Made by a program: the position numbers and the translations under genes. From NCBI RefSeq assembly GCF_036347135.1, contig NZ_CP108938.1:1488001-1552000 (forward strand): a DNA stretch of 64,000 nucleotides, read 5' to 3'. Below, piece after piece: positions 54,597-64,000 of the stretch (position 1 is the first letter of the stretch; every line of letters begins with the position of its first letter). Origin of the DNA: Streptomyces sp. NBC_00775. GTDB lineage: Bacteria; Actinomycetota; Actinomycetes; Streptomycetales; Streptomycetaceae. The notes below the pieces were generated by a model that made no database searches, was not told the DNA's origin, and saw only the letters and a list, made by a program, of their open reading frames with translations.

Positions 54597-54609
54597 GTAT
54601 ACGGTATGG
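54597..54609. promoter_or_regulatory. Putative GntR site, 1-bp spacer, upstream of the carbonic anhydrase gene
   Basis: GTATAC-G-GTATGG (reverse CCATAC-C-GTATAC) fits the SCATAC-N-GTATRS class. It lies 158 bp upstream of the carbonic anhydrase start. Confidence 0.55.
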
Positions 54610-54625
54610 AGTAGCCAGAAGTCGA

Positions 54626-54659
54626 GAGGCGCGCCCGGGAGTGTCCCGGGTCGCGCCTC
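54626..54659. terminator. Terminator of the FdhF/YdeP-type gene
   Basis: GAGGCGCG-CCCGGGA / TCCCGGG-T-CGCGCCTC form a 15-bp stem with one bulged T and a GTG loop, 9 bp beyond the stop of the molybdoenzyme gene. Confidence 0.8.
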
Positions 54660-54668
54660 GGGTGTGCC

Positions 54669-56960
54669 TCACCCCGCGACGGCGGGTTCCAGCCGGACCA
54701 CGACGCCCTTCGAGGTCGGTGTGTTGCTGATGTCGGCCACGCTGTCCAGCGGCACCAGGACGTTGGTCTCGGGGTAGTACGCCGCGGCGGAGCCGGGGGT
54801 GGTCGGATAGGCGATCACCCGGAACTTCTCCGCACGGCGTTCCACCCCGTCACGCCACACGCTCACCAGGTCCACCTCGCTGCGGTCGGCGAGCCCCAGC
54901 GCCTCCAGGTCGACGGGGTTCACGAGCACCACCCGGCGGGCGTTGTGTATGCCCCGATAGCGGTCGTTCATGGCGTACGGGACGGTGTTCCACTGGTCGT
55001 GGGAGCGCAGGGTCTGCAACAGCAGATGCCCCTCGGGAGCGTGCAGCATCTCGAAGTCGTTGCAGGTGAAGACGGCTTTGCCGCTCGGAGTGGGGAACAC
55101 CCCCTCGTTCACCGGATTGGGCAGCCGGAAGCCGCCCGGCCGGTCCACCCGGGCGCTGAAGTCCTCGAAGCCCGGGACGACCCGGGAGATCCGGTCCCGG
55201 ATCGTGCCGTAGTCCGCCTCGAACTTCTCCCAGGGGATGGAGGGGCTGTCGCCCAGGGTGCGCCGGGCCAGCCGCGAGATGATCGCCACCTCGCTGAGCA
55301 GGTGCGGTGAGGCCGGGTCCAGGCGGCCACGGGAGGCGTGCACCTCGCTCATCGAGTCCTCGACGGTGATGAACTGCTCGCCGCCCGCCTGGATGTCCCG
55401 GTCGCTGCGGCCCAGCGTGGGCAGGATCAGCGCGGTGTCGCCGCAGACGGTGTGGGAGCGGTTGAGCTTGGTGGAGATGTGCGCGGTGAGCCGGCACCGC
55501 CGCATCGCCCGCTCGGTGACCTCGCTGTCGGGGGTGGCCCGTACGAAGTTGCCGGCGACCCCGAGGAACACCTTGGCGTCGCCGTCGCGCATGGCCCGGA
55601 TGGCGTTCACCGAGTCCAGGCCGTGCTCGGTGGGCGGGGTGAACGCGAACTCGCGCTCCAGCGCGTCCAGGAAGGCCTGCGGCATCCGTTCCCAGATGCC
55701 CATGGTCCGGTCGCCCTGCACGTTGCTGTGGCCGCGGACCGGGCAGACGCCCGCCCCGGGCCGGCCGATGTTGCCGCGCAGCATGAGGAAGTTGACGACT
55801 TCACGGATGGTGGGCACGGCGTGCTTCTGCTGCGTCAGTCCCATCGCCCAGCAGACGATGACGCTGTCGCTCCGCAGGACCCGCTCCCCCACGGCCTCGA
55901 TCTCCTCCCGGGTCAGCCCGGTGGCTTCGAGGATGTCGTCCCAGGAGGCCTTGCGGGCCCGCTCGGCGAACGCGTCGAAGCCCGTCGTGTGCGCCGCGAT
56001 GAACGCGTGGTCCAGCACCGCTCCCGGCCTCGCGTCCTCGGCCTCCAGCAACAGCAGGTTGAGCGCCTGGAAGAGCGCGAGGTCGCCGCCGGGCCGGATC
56101 TGCAGGAACTGGTCGGCGATGGCGGTGCCGCGGCCGACGATTCCGCGGGCCTTCTGCGGATGCTTGAAGCGGATGAGCCCGGCCTCGGGCAGCGGGTTCA
56201 CGGCGACGATGTGACCGCCGTTGAGCTTGGTCTCCTCCAGGGCGGAGAGCATCCGAGGATGATTCGTCCCCGGATTCTGCCCCACCACGAGGATGAGGTC
56301 GCAGTGGTGGATGTCGTCCAGGCTCACGCTGCCCTTGCCGATCCCGAGCGTCTCCTGAAGTGCGGAGCCGCTGGACTCATGGCACATGTTGCTGCAGTCG
56401 GGCAGGTTGTTCGTACCGAAGGCCCGGGCGAAGAGCTGAAGAAGGAACGCAGCCTCGTTGTTGAGCCGGCCCGAGGTGTAGAAGAGCGCCTCGTCGGGTG
56501 AGTCGAGCCGGCGCAGTTCCCCGGCGAGCAGACCGAGCGCCTCGTCCCAGCCGACCGGCTCGTAGTGATCGGCCCCGGGCCGTTTGACCATGGGTTCGGT
56601 CAGTCGGCCCTGCTGGTTGAGCCAGTAGTCGGACTTCTCCCCCAGCTCCGAGATCGGATACGTACGGAAGAAGTCAGCCGTGACCCGGCGCGAGGTCGCC
56701 TCGTCGTTGATGTGCTTGGCGCCGTTCTCGCAGTACTCGTTCTTCGCCCGGTGCCCCGGCGCGGGCTCCGGCCAGGCGCAGCCGGGGCAGTCGAAACCCT
56801 TGGTCTGGTTGATGTTCAGCAGCGTCAGGGCCGTCCGCCGGACCGACGTCTGGCCCAGCGAGTACTGCATCGCGTGCGTCACCGCGGGCAGTCCCGTCGC
56901 CCAGGTCTTGGGCGCGGTGACTTCCAGCCGGTCGTCCGTCGGGTCTTCGATGGTGCTCAT
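54669..56960 (-). CDS. FdhF/YdeP-family molybdopterin oxidoreductase
   Basis: This 763-residue bis-MGD enzyme of the FdhF/YdeP family has an N-terminal FDCPGCAWPEP...NEYCENGAKH (Cys58, Cys61, Cys77), core region DCSNMCHESSGSALQETLG with a candidate Cys ligand, QNPGTNHPRM, and GNIGRPGAGVCPVRGHSNVQGDRTMG. The family's physiological substrate is uncertain; a formate- or oxalate-related acid is favoured by context. ATG 56960 (MSTIEDPTDD) is chosen over 57053 because the extra residues are Arg-rich and have no ribosome site. A GATA-N9-TATC box lies about 130 bp upstream. It is downstream of the second CoA-transferase gene. Confidence 0.88.
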   Translation of the reverse strand: MSTIEDPTDDRLEVTAPKTWATGLPAVTHAMQYSLGQTSVRRTALTLLNINQTKGFDCPGCAWPEPAPGHRAKNEYCENGAKHINDEATSRRVTADFFRTYPISELGEKSDYWLNQQGRLTEPMVKRPGADHYEPVGWDEALGLLAGELRRLDSPDEALFYTSGRLNNEAAFLLQLFARAFGTNNLPDCSNMCHESSGSALQETLGIGKGSVSLDDIHHCDLILVVGQNPGTNHPRMLSALEETKLNGGHIVAVNPLPEAGLIRFKHPQKARGIVGRGTAIADQFLQIRPGGDLALFQALNLLLLEAEDARPGAVLDHAFIAAHTTGFDAFAERARKASWDDILEATGLTREEIEAVGERVLRSDSVIVCWAMGLTQQKHAVPTIREVVNFLMLRGNIGRPGAGVCPVRGHSNVQGDRTMGIWERMPQAFLDALEREFAFTPPTEHGLDSVNAIRAMRDGDAKVFLGVAGNFVRATPDSEVTERAMRRCRLTAHISTKLNRSHTVCGDTALILPTLGRSDRDIQAGGEQFITVEDSMSEVHASRGRLDPASPHLLSEVAIISRLARRTLGDSPSIPWEKFEADYGTIRDRISRVVPGFEDFSARVDRPGGFRLPNPVNEGVFPTPSGKAVFTCNDFEMLHAPEGHLLLQTLRSHDQWNTVPYAMNDRYRGIHNARRVVLVNPVDLEALGLADRSEVDLVSVWRDGVERRAEKFRVIAYPTTPGSAAAYYPETNVLVPLDSVADISNTPTSKGVVVRLEPAVAG

Positions 56961-57086
56961 GGTCTTGGCCTGTGCCTTTCTGCCGCTGTCGCTGCCGCGC
57001 GTACGGCGGATCCAGCGCCGTGGCCGCTCGGAGATCAGCTTCGGACAGGCCATGAGAGGTAGTCAAAGAGAGAACAACTTCTACGT

Positions 57087-57103
57087 GATAAACGCCGCCT
57101 ATC
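57087..57103. promoter_or_regulatory. Putative LysR box at the FdhF/YdeP-type gene
   Basis: GATAAACGCCGCCTATC matches box 1 of the oxc promoter in GATAAAC and TATC and has the same 9-bp spacer. It is the only such box seen outside the oxc/acs region. Confidence 0.6.
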
Positions 57104-57191
57104 AACTGGGCACGACCTGCGACGACGTATCACCGGCCGGTGCGGCCCCGCCCGGCATCGGGGGTCGGCCACTACGGCCGGGGGCTGTCGG

Positions 57192-58421
57192 TCAGATCAC
57201 TCCGCTCGATTTGAGGAGGCGGAGTTCCTCGTCTCCGAGGCCGAGTTCGCCGACGTAGATCTCTTCGTTGTGTTCGCCGAGGAGGGGCGAGGTGCTGATG
57301 TCGGCCGGCGAGTCGGAGAGTTTGAGGGGGTTGCCGACCGTGACGTAGGAGCCGCGTTCGGGATGCTCGACCTCGACGACGATCTCATTGGCGGCGAGGG
57401 AGGCGTCCTCGATGATCTCCTGGGTGGAGAGGATGGGTCCGCAGGGGATGTTGTGGGCGTTCAACTGCTCCAGCACCTGCCACTTGGGGAGGGTGGCGGT
57501 CCATTCCTCGATGAGCTGGAACATCTTGGTGAGCTTGGGCAGGCGGGCTTCGGGGGTGGCCCAGTCGGGGTCGTCGGCGAGTTCGGGCCGTCCGATGAGG
57601 GCGCTGATCGGTTTCCAGCCGACGGGCTGGACGATGACGTAGACGTAGTCGTTGGGCCCGCCGGGTGCGCAGCGCACGGCCCAGCCGGGCTGACCGCCGC
57701 CCGAGGCGTTGCCGGAGCGGGGAACCTCGTCGCCGAAGTCGTCGTTGGGGTACTCGGCGAGCGGGCCGTGGGCAAGGCGCTGCTGGTCGCGCAGCTTGAC
57801 CCGGCAGAGGTTGAGCACGGCGTGCTGCATGGCCACGTTGACGCGCTGGCCGCGCCCGGTGTTCTCGCGCTGGAACAGTGCCGCGAGGATACCGGCGACA
57901 GCGTGGATGCCGGTGCCGGAGTCGCCGATCTGGGCCCCGGTGGCCAGCGGCGGTCCGTCGGCGAAGCCGGTGGTGGCCATGGACCCGCCCATGGCCTGCG
58001 CGACGACCTCGTACGCCTTGAAGTCGGTGTAGGGGCCCTCCCCGAATCCCTTGATGGAGGCGTAGACGATACGGGGGTTGATCTCGCGGATGCGGTCCCA
58101 GGTGAAGCCCATGCGGTCGATGGCGCCGGGCCCGAAGTTCTCGACCATGACATCCGAGCGGCGGATCAGCTCGGTGAGGATGTCCTTGCCGCGTTCGGTC
58201 TTGGTGTTGAGGGTGATGCTGCGCTTGTTGCTGTTGAGCATCGTGAAGTAGAGGGAGTCGACGCCGGGCAGGTCCCGCAGCTGCTTGCGGGTGATGTCGC
58301 CGGCCGGCGCCTCCAGCTTGATGACGTCCGCGCCGAGCCAGGCGAGGAGTTGGGTCGCCGAGGGACCGGACTGGACGTGTGTCATGTCGAGGACGCGGAT
58401 ACCTTCGAGAGCCTTGGTCAT
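57192..58421 (-). CDS. Second formyl-CoA:oxalate CoA-transferase paralogue
   Basis: This 409-residue class III CoA-transferase is clearly related to the frc product at 39994 (shared [28 protein letters not shown]). The catalytic Asp is in [13 protein letters not shown] (Asp167), and the glycine loop is one Gly shorter (ASGGGQPG). It could be a second oxalate transferase or act on another acceptor or donor. ATG 58421 with GAGGTGG upstream is preferred over GTG 58430. A perfect CATAC-type palindrome sits 37 bp upstream. Confidence 0.9.
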   Translation of the reverse strand: MTKALEGIRVLDMTHVQSGPSATQLLAWLGADVIKLEAPAGDITRKQLRDLPGVDSLYFTMLNSNKRSITLNTKTERGKDILTELIRRSDVMVENFGPGAIDRMGFTWDRIREINPRIVYASIKGFGEGPYTDFKAYEVVAQAMGGSMATTGFADGPPLATGAQIGDSGTGIHAVAGILAALFQRENTGRGQRVNVAMQHAVLNLCRVKLRDQQRLAHGPLAEYPNDDFGDEVPRSGNASGGGQPGWAVRCAPGGPNDYVYVIVQPVGWKPISALIGRPELADDPDWATPEARLPKLTKMFQLIEEWTATLPKWQVLEQLNAHNIPCGPILSTQEIIEDASLAANEIVVEVEHPERGSYVTVGNPLKLSDSPADISTSPLLGEHNEEIYVGELGLGDEELRLLKSSGVI

Positions 58422-58457
58422 GATCGCCACCTCACTGTACGCCGTCGCGTGTAGATT

Positions 58458-58470
58458 GCATACCGTATGG
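58458..58470. promoter_or_regulatory. Putative GntR site, 1-bp spacer, at the second frc paralogue
   Basis: GCATAC-C-GTATGG fits the 1-bp class with one asymmetric end base. It is 37 bp upstream of the CoA-transferase start, where it would overlap the promoter. Confidence 0.65.
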
Positions 58471-58719
58471 AATTGCCTTCATGGTTGCGGCAGACGAGGG
58501 GGATGTCCAGAGGGCGCCGAGAAGATTTCGCCACGCCCCCGCCCCCGCTCGCCCACCTCAAGGAATCCCTGGACCGCTGCTCAGGACGGGCGGGCGCGAG
58601 TGGGGAGGAGCTGCGGGGCGGGGTGCGGTGGGGCGAACTCCCCGGGTACCTCATCCCCGGGGATGGCGAAGTGCTCCTGCCGGTGGAGGTGTTGAGCTGG
58701 TTGCAGGGGGTTCGAGGTA

Positions 58720-58750
58720 CGGCCGGCTGTTGCGGCAATTCCGCCGGCCG
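58720..58750. terminator. Weak terminator-like hairpin after the sigma-factor gene
   Basis: CGGCCGGC / GCCGGCCG can pair over a 15-nt loop, 7 bp beyond the sigma-factor stop. The long loop makes it a modest candidate. Confidence 0.4.
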
Positions 58751-58756
58751 TAGCGG

Positions 58757-59680
58757 CTATTTCGTGGGCCGGCGTGCCTGTTGTACGTCGCGGTGGACTG
58801 CCCAGGCGTCCGCTACTGGGCCCACGTGCCCGAGCTTGTCGGGGTTGATCACCGCGCGGATCGCCTGGATCTGCCCGTCGAGTACATCGAGCACCAGGGT
58901 GTGGAGCACCTTGCCGTCCCGGTCGCGGAAGATGGCGCCCGGCTGGCCGTTCACCTCGTGCGGCTCGAACGTCACGTCGATCCGGGCCAGCAGAGGGAAG
59001 ACGGACGCGAGCAGCCGGGCCACGTTCTCGGCGCCGGAGACGGCCCTGGCCAACTGCGGGGCCTTGCCGCCGCCGTCGCCGACCATCGACACATCGGCGG
59101 CGAGCAGGTCCTGCAATCCGACGACGTCGCCTTCGCGGAGGGCGTCGAAGAACCGCGACGCCAGTTGCTCCCGCTCCTTGCGGTCCGCGTCGAACCGGGG
59201 CCGGCCCGCGGCCATATGGCGTCGCGCCCGCACCGCGAGCTGGCGGCAAGCCGCCTCCGAGCGCCCCACCGCCGACGCGACCTCGGGAAAGCCGAAGTCG
59301 AACACCTCCCGCAGGACGAAGACCGCGCGCTCCAGCGGGCTGAGCCGCTCCAGCAGCAACAGGGCCGCCATCGACACCGAGTCGGCCAGCTCCGCCGACC
59401 GCGCCGGATCCTCATAAGGGTCGGCGAGCAGCGGCTCGGGGAACCACGGACCGACGTACTCCTCCCGCCGGACACGGGCCGAGCGCAGTACGTCGATCGA
59501 GAGCCGGGTCACCGCGGCCGAGAGAAAAGCCTTGGTCGACCTGGGCTGTGTCGCGGAGGCCTCGAAGCGCAGCCAGGTCTCCTGGACCGCGTCCTCGGCC
59601 TCGCTCACGCTGCCCAGGATCCGGTAGGCGATCGAGAACAGCAGCGGCCGCAGCTCCTGGAACTCCTCGGTCTTGCTCAT
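58757..59680 (-). CDS. ECF41-type RNA polymerase sigma factor (SigJ-like)
   Basis: This 307-residue ECF sigma factor has sigma-2 (FQELRPLLFSIAYRILGSVSEAEDAVQETWLRF), sigma-4 (LSPLERAVFVLREVFDFGFPEVASAVGRSEAACRQLAVRARRH) and a C-terminal SnoaL-like domain. The latter carries the ECF41 motifs DGGGK and NPDKL. In ECF41 the C-terminal domain tunes activity without a separate anti-sigma factor. Start 59680 with AAGGAGG is clear. Its start overlaps a small upstream ORF by ATGA. ECF41 targets are usually adjacent redox or membrane genes, so the DoxX-like gene is a candidate. Confidence 0.92.
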   Translation of the reverse strand: MSKTEEFQELRPLLFSIAYRILGSVSEAEDAVQETWLRFEASATQPRSTKAFLSAAVTRLSIDVLRSARVRREEYVGPWFPEPLLADPYEDPARSAELADSVSMAALLLLERLSPLERAVFVLREVFDFGFPEVASAVGRSEAACRQLAVRARRHMAAGRPRFDADRKEREQLASRFFDALREGDVVGLQDLLAADVSMVGDGGGKAPQLARAVSGAENVARLLASVFPLLARIDVTFEPHEVNGQPGAIFRDRDGKVLHTLVLDVLDGQIQAIRAVINPDKLGHVGPVADAWAVHRDVQQARRPTK

Positions 59681-59880
59681 ACCAGCTCCTCCTTGAAGCC
59701 CTGGCGCCACGAGGGGCGGCGCAGTTGCCGGCCGAGTCGCCGCTTGGCCACCGCCTCACCGACGGACACCGCGTCCATCCCGTACATCACCACCCCCCGC
59801 GCGCCCAGCCGCGGCACCAGGCTCCACGCCATCGCCCCTGCCTGCCTGCCACGAACACTCGCGTGCCCCTCACCCTCCAT
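59677..59880 (-). CDS. Small ORF coupled to the sigma-factor start, unknown
   Basis: This 67-codon frame ends with RRLGRQLRRPSWRQGFKEELV, and its TGA overlaps the sigma-factor ATG (ATGA). The Arg-rich composition is protein-like but matches no family I recognise. It may be a real coupled small protein or the remnant C-terminus of a lost gene. The start is uncertain. Confidence 0.3.
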   Translation of the reverse strand: MEGEGHASVRGRQAGAMAWSLVPRLGARGVVMYGMDAVSVGEAVAKRRLGRQLRRPSWRQGFKEELV

Positions 59881-59951
59881 GATCGACAATCGACTCTCAA
59901 CCCCCGAGACGAGACGGGGCTCGATCATCGGGAACCGTATGTTGCCGCCGG

Positions 59952-60335
59952 TCAGCCGGTGAAGGACTCGGGGCCGAAGCGGCCCCACGCGATGAATGCC
60001 GCAAGCGCGAGATAGATCAGGTTCAGCACCACGAACTTGAATTCGCCGAGTCGGCCGTGAGTGATCATCGCGCCGACCATCAGCAGGATCCAGCAGACGG
60101 CGGTCACCGACACCAGAACCGGTGCGATGTCGAGCGCGGCGGGCAGGACCAAGCCCAGCGCGGCCAGGAGTTCGAGGACGCCGAGGGTCTTGACGAAGCC
60201 GCCGCCGACCTCTTGGGTCCATCCCCCGCCATGGACCGCGGCCAGCTTCTCCTTGGGCACGAATGTCTTGCTGACGCCGCCGCCCAGGGCTACTGCGGCC
60301 AGCAGTCCGGCAGCGATCCACAGCGCGAGGTTCAT
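59952..60335 (-). CDS. DoxX-like small membrane protein
   Basis: This 127-residue protein has four predicted helices (ALWIAAGLLAAVALGGGVSK, VKTLGVLELLAALGLVLPAAL, VSVTAVCWILLMVGAMI, FVVLNLIYLALAAFIAWG). The GGGVSKTF...TLGVLELLAALGLVLP pattern is of the DoxX/SURF4-like DUF family. ATG 60335 with GGAG upstream is used; ATG 60338 is one codon longer. Membrane redox or thiol stress functions are reported for DoxX relatives. It may be a target of the neighbouring ECF41 factor. Confidence 0.75.
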   Translation of the reverse strand: MNLALWIAAGLLAAVALGGGVSKTFVPKEKLAAVHGGGWTQEVGGGFVKTLGVLELLAALGLVLPAALDIAPVLVSVTAVCWILLMVGAMITHGRLGEFKFVVLNLIYLALAAFIAWGRFGPESFTG

Positions 60336-60431
60336 CATCTGCTCCTTGATCGAGGATTGCCTGCACCTCGTACGACGAGACAGCGAACCCGCCTGTGACA
60401 TCTTGTGGGCGCGTCGATGCGCCCCGCGGGC

Positions 60432-62346
<1,915 letters not shown>

Positions 62347-62504
62347 CGGTTCTCTCCGCTCCAGTGCCTTCCGGCGGGTTCCACTCTGGCCCGGAAACCA
62401 CCTTCGCGCCTTTTCCCGCTGTGTGGCAGGCCGCGCTCTTCGGGGTAATGACAGGGCCCCCCACCGCGCTGCCGAGCAGGTCAGCGCGGTGTGACACTGA
62501 ATCC

Positions 62505-63428
62505 ATGGCATCTGAGCGCACCACCACCGGCGGCGGAAGCGGCGGCCTGGAGCTCGGCCGGTTCCTGCGTGCCCGCCGCACCCAGACGACTCCGGAGCAG
62601 GTGGGTCTCACCGTCGGTGCCGGTCTGCGTCGCACCCCGGGGCTGCGCCGGGAGGAACTGGCCACCCTGGCCGGGATCAGCATCGACTACTACGTACGCC
62701 TGGAACGCGGCAAGGAGACCCGCCCCAGCCCCTCAGTCCTCGACGCCCTCGCCCGCGCCCTGCACCTCGACGACCAGGAGCACCATCATCTGCGCGAGCT
62801 GGTCGCCCGCGCCGCCCGGTACGCACCCGAGCCGCCTCCCGCACCCAGCCGCACGGTGCGCCCGCATCTGAAGCTGCTGCTGGAGTCGATGCGCCCGAAC
62901 CCGGCCTACATCGTCAGCCGCAGCATGGACTTCCTCGCCTGGAACCCCGGTGGCCTCGCTCTGTACGCGGGTCTGGACGAATGGCCCGCCAAGCAACGCA
63001 ACCTGGCCCGCTACCTCTTCCTCCACCCCACCGCCCGCACCCTGTTCCCCGACTGGGACATCCAGGTCCGCACCTGCGTCTCCCGGCTGCGTGCCATCGC
63101 CGGCACCGCGCCCGACGCCCCCGACCTGACCCACCTCGTCGGTGAACTGCTCCTCAAAAGCCCCGACTTCGCCAGACTCTGGGAACGCTACGACGTGACC
63201 GGCCGCAAACCCGTGCGCAAGACCTTTCACCATCCCCACGTCGGCACGATCACCCTCACCGGCCAGAGCATGGAACTGGAGGGCACCCCGGGCCGGCGCC
63301 TCGGCGTCTACGTCGCCGAACCAGGCACCCCCGACCACGACGCCCTGCTCCTGCTGGACATGACCGCGCCTCAACCGGCCTCGCGCGGGGCGGAGATGAA
63401 CCCCGAGCAGTCGCGCAAGCAGCTCTGA
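62505..63428 (+). CDS. XRE-family regulator with MmyB-like C-terminal domain
   Basis: This 307-residue regulator has an N-terminal helix-turn-helix ([19 protein letters not shown]...[40 protein letters not shown]) and an MmyB-like ligand-binding C-terminal domain ([36 protein letters not shown]). ATG 62505 directly precedes the domain. It is divergent from the aldo-keto reductase (158-bp gap), the typical arrangement of this family with its target. Confidence 0.92.
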   Translation: MASERTTTGGGSGGLELGRFLRARRTQTTPEQVGLTVGAGLRRTPGLRREELATLAGISIDYYVRLERGKETRPSPSVLDALARALHLDDQEHHHLRELVARAARYAPEPPPAPSRTVRPHLKLLLESMRPNPAYIVSRSMDFLAWNPGGLALYAGLDEWPAKQRNLARYLFLHPTARTLFPDWDIQVRTCVSRLRAIAGTAPDAPDLTHLVGELLLKSPDFARLWERYDVTGRKPVRKTFHHPHVGTITLTGQSMELEGTPGRRLGVYVAEPGTPDHDALLLLDMTAPQPASRGAEMNPEQSRKQL

Positions 63429-63513
63429 CCCCGGTCCGGCCACGCGCCGCCACCGCCATCGGCGGACAGAACGCGAGAACGGCGACAGCGGGAGTGTCAG
63501 GTGGGCGCCCCGC

Positions 63514-64000
63514 TCAGCGGCCGCGGCGGACCATGGCCGCCTTGCGGGCCTCGGCGAGCTTGCGGGCCTCGCCGGACTTGCGGGACTTGCCGCCCGTGCC
63601 GCCCGTGCCGCGGGAGGTGTCCTTGCTGGTGCCCAGGCCGCGGAAGGGGGCGTTGGTGTTCTTGGGCCGGGGTGCGGCGGGCCCGTCGAGCGGGGCGCCG
63701 GAGGGAGTCCTGGCCCCGGTGATCCGGCTCAGCTCCGCCTCGCCCGAGCGCACCTTGGTGACCGTCGGCTCGATGCCGGCCTCGGACATCAGCCGGCTCA
63801 TCTCGCGGCGCTGGCCCGACAGCACCAGCGTGACGACGCGGCCGGACTCACCGGCCCGGGCGGTGCGGCCCGCGCGGTGCACGTAGTCCTTGGGGTCGGT
63901 GGGCGGGTCGACGTTGACCACGAGATCGAGGTCGTCGATGTGCAGGCCACGGGCCGCGACATTGGTCGCCACCAGGACGGTGATCTGGCCGTTCTTGAAC
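63514..64000 (-). CDS. DEAD-box RNA helicase, C-terminal part (N-terminus off the window)
   Basis: The frame is open to the window edge and encodes the last 161 residues of a DEAD-box helicase. Motif V is [22 protein letters not shown], and motif VI is [16 protein letters not shown] basic Gly/Ser/Arg-rich tail ends [15 protein letters not shown], a usual RNA-binding extension. It unwinds RNA duplexes in cold adaptation or ribosome assembly. It converges on the XRE gene. Confidence 0.93.
   Translation of the reverse strand, partial: FKNGQITVLVATNVAARGLHIDDLDLVVNVDPPTDPKDYVHRAGRTARAGESGRVVTLVLSGQRREMSRLMSEAGIEPTVTKVRSGEAELSRITGARTPSGAPLDGPAAPRPKNTNAPFRGLGTSKDTSRGTGGTGGKSRKSGEARKLAEARKAAMVRRGR

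Larger units (their letters stand above)
58422..58756. other. Gap between second frc paralogue and sigma-factor gene
   Basis: These 335 bp contain the GntR-type site 58458-58470 near the transferase start and a hairpin near the sigma-gene end. The middle (58480-58700) is purine-rich and shows no convincing coding pattern. Confidence 0.5.

Overview
The window looks like a piece of a Streptomyces (or close actinobacterial) chromosome. Third codon positions are almost all G or C, many genes start with GTG or TTG, and same-strand genes often overlap by ATGA or GTGA. It also carries a conservon (cvn) operon, an ECF41 sigma factor, chitinase-type TGGTCTAGTCCA repeats, and short leader peptides of the (H/V)DL-x-RV-x(S/G)A type. 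No rRNA, tRNA, CRISPR array, phage or insertion-sequence gene was seen.

Layout. 1-8.7 kb holds an unusual cluster built around a GTP cyclohydrolase II variant, a creatininase-family protein, a 6-pyruvoyltetrahydropterin-synthase homologue without its zinc and catalytic residues, a glycosyltransferase, a methyltransferase, a flippase-like membrane protein, a medium-chain dehydrogenase and a CDP-alcohol phosphatidyltransferase. From memory it matches the conserved but functionally unresolved SCO6650-SCO6655 region of S. coelicolor. I infer a pyrimidine- or pterin-derived, possibly lipid-linked product. 8.6-12.9 kb encodes two exported proteins. 13-21 kb is a sulfur-type locus: two leader peptides, two flavin monooxygenases, a complete amino-acid ABC transporter and a broken GNAT gene, followed by a third leader ahead of a glutathionyl-hydroquinone-reductase-like gene. 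21-31.8 kb has an AlkA-like protein, an OpuC-type betaine transporter whose binding-protein gene is separated from its ATPase/permease genes by an opposed conservon, and a histidine-ammonia-lyase-like enzyme lacking the Ala-Ser-Gly triad. 31.8-39.3 kb holds an MFS exporter with a TetR regulator, a chitinase, a large LuxR-family ATPase regulator and a Tat-type intradiol dioxygenase.

39.4-58.4 kb is an oxalate/formate catabolic island. It encodes two formyl-CoA transferases, oxalyl-CoA decarboxylase, an acyl-CoA synthetase, an NAD-type formate dehydrogenase (FdsGBAD), an FdhF/YdeP-type molybdoenzyme, a beta-carbonic anhydrase, a short acyl-CoA-dehydrogenase-like protein, a PAS protein, one LysR regulator and two near-twin GntR regulators. 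Oxalate would be activated to oxalyl-CoA, decarboxylated to formyl-CoA, and the CoA passed back to oxalate with release of formate. Formate would be oxidised to CO2 with NADH formation, and carbonic anhydrase would handle the CO2. Two repeated sequence motifs tie the promoters together: GATA-N9-TATC boxes (probable LysR sites) and CATAC/GTAT half-site palindromes with 1-bp or 8-bp spacers (probable GntR sites).

58.7-64 kb holds the ECF41 sigma factor with a DoxX-like membrane protein, two aldo-keto reductases, an XRE regulator and the end of a DEAD-box RNA helicase gene.
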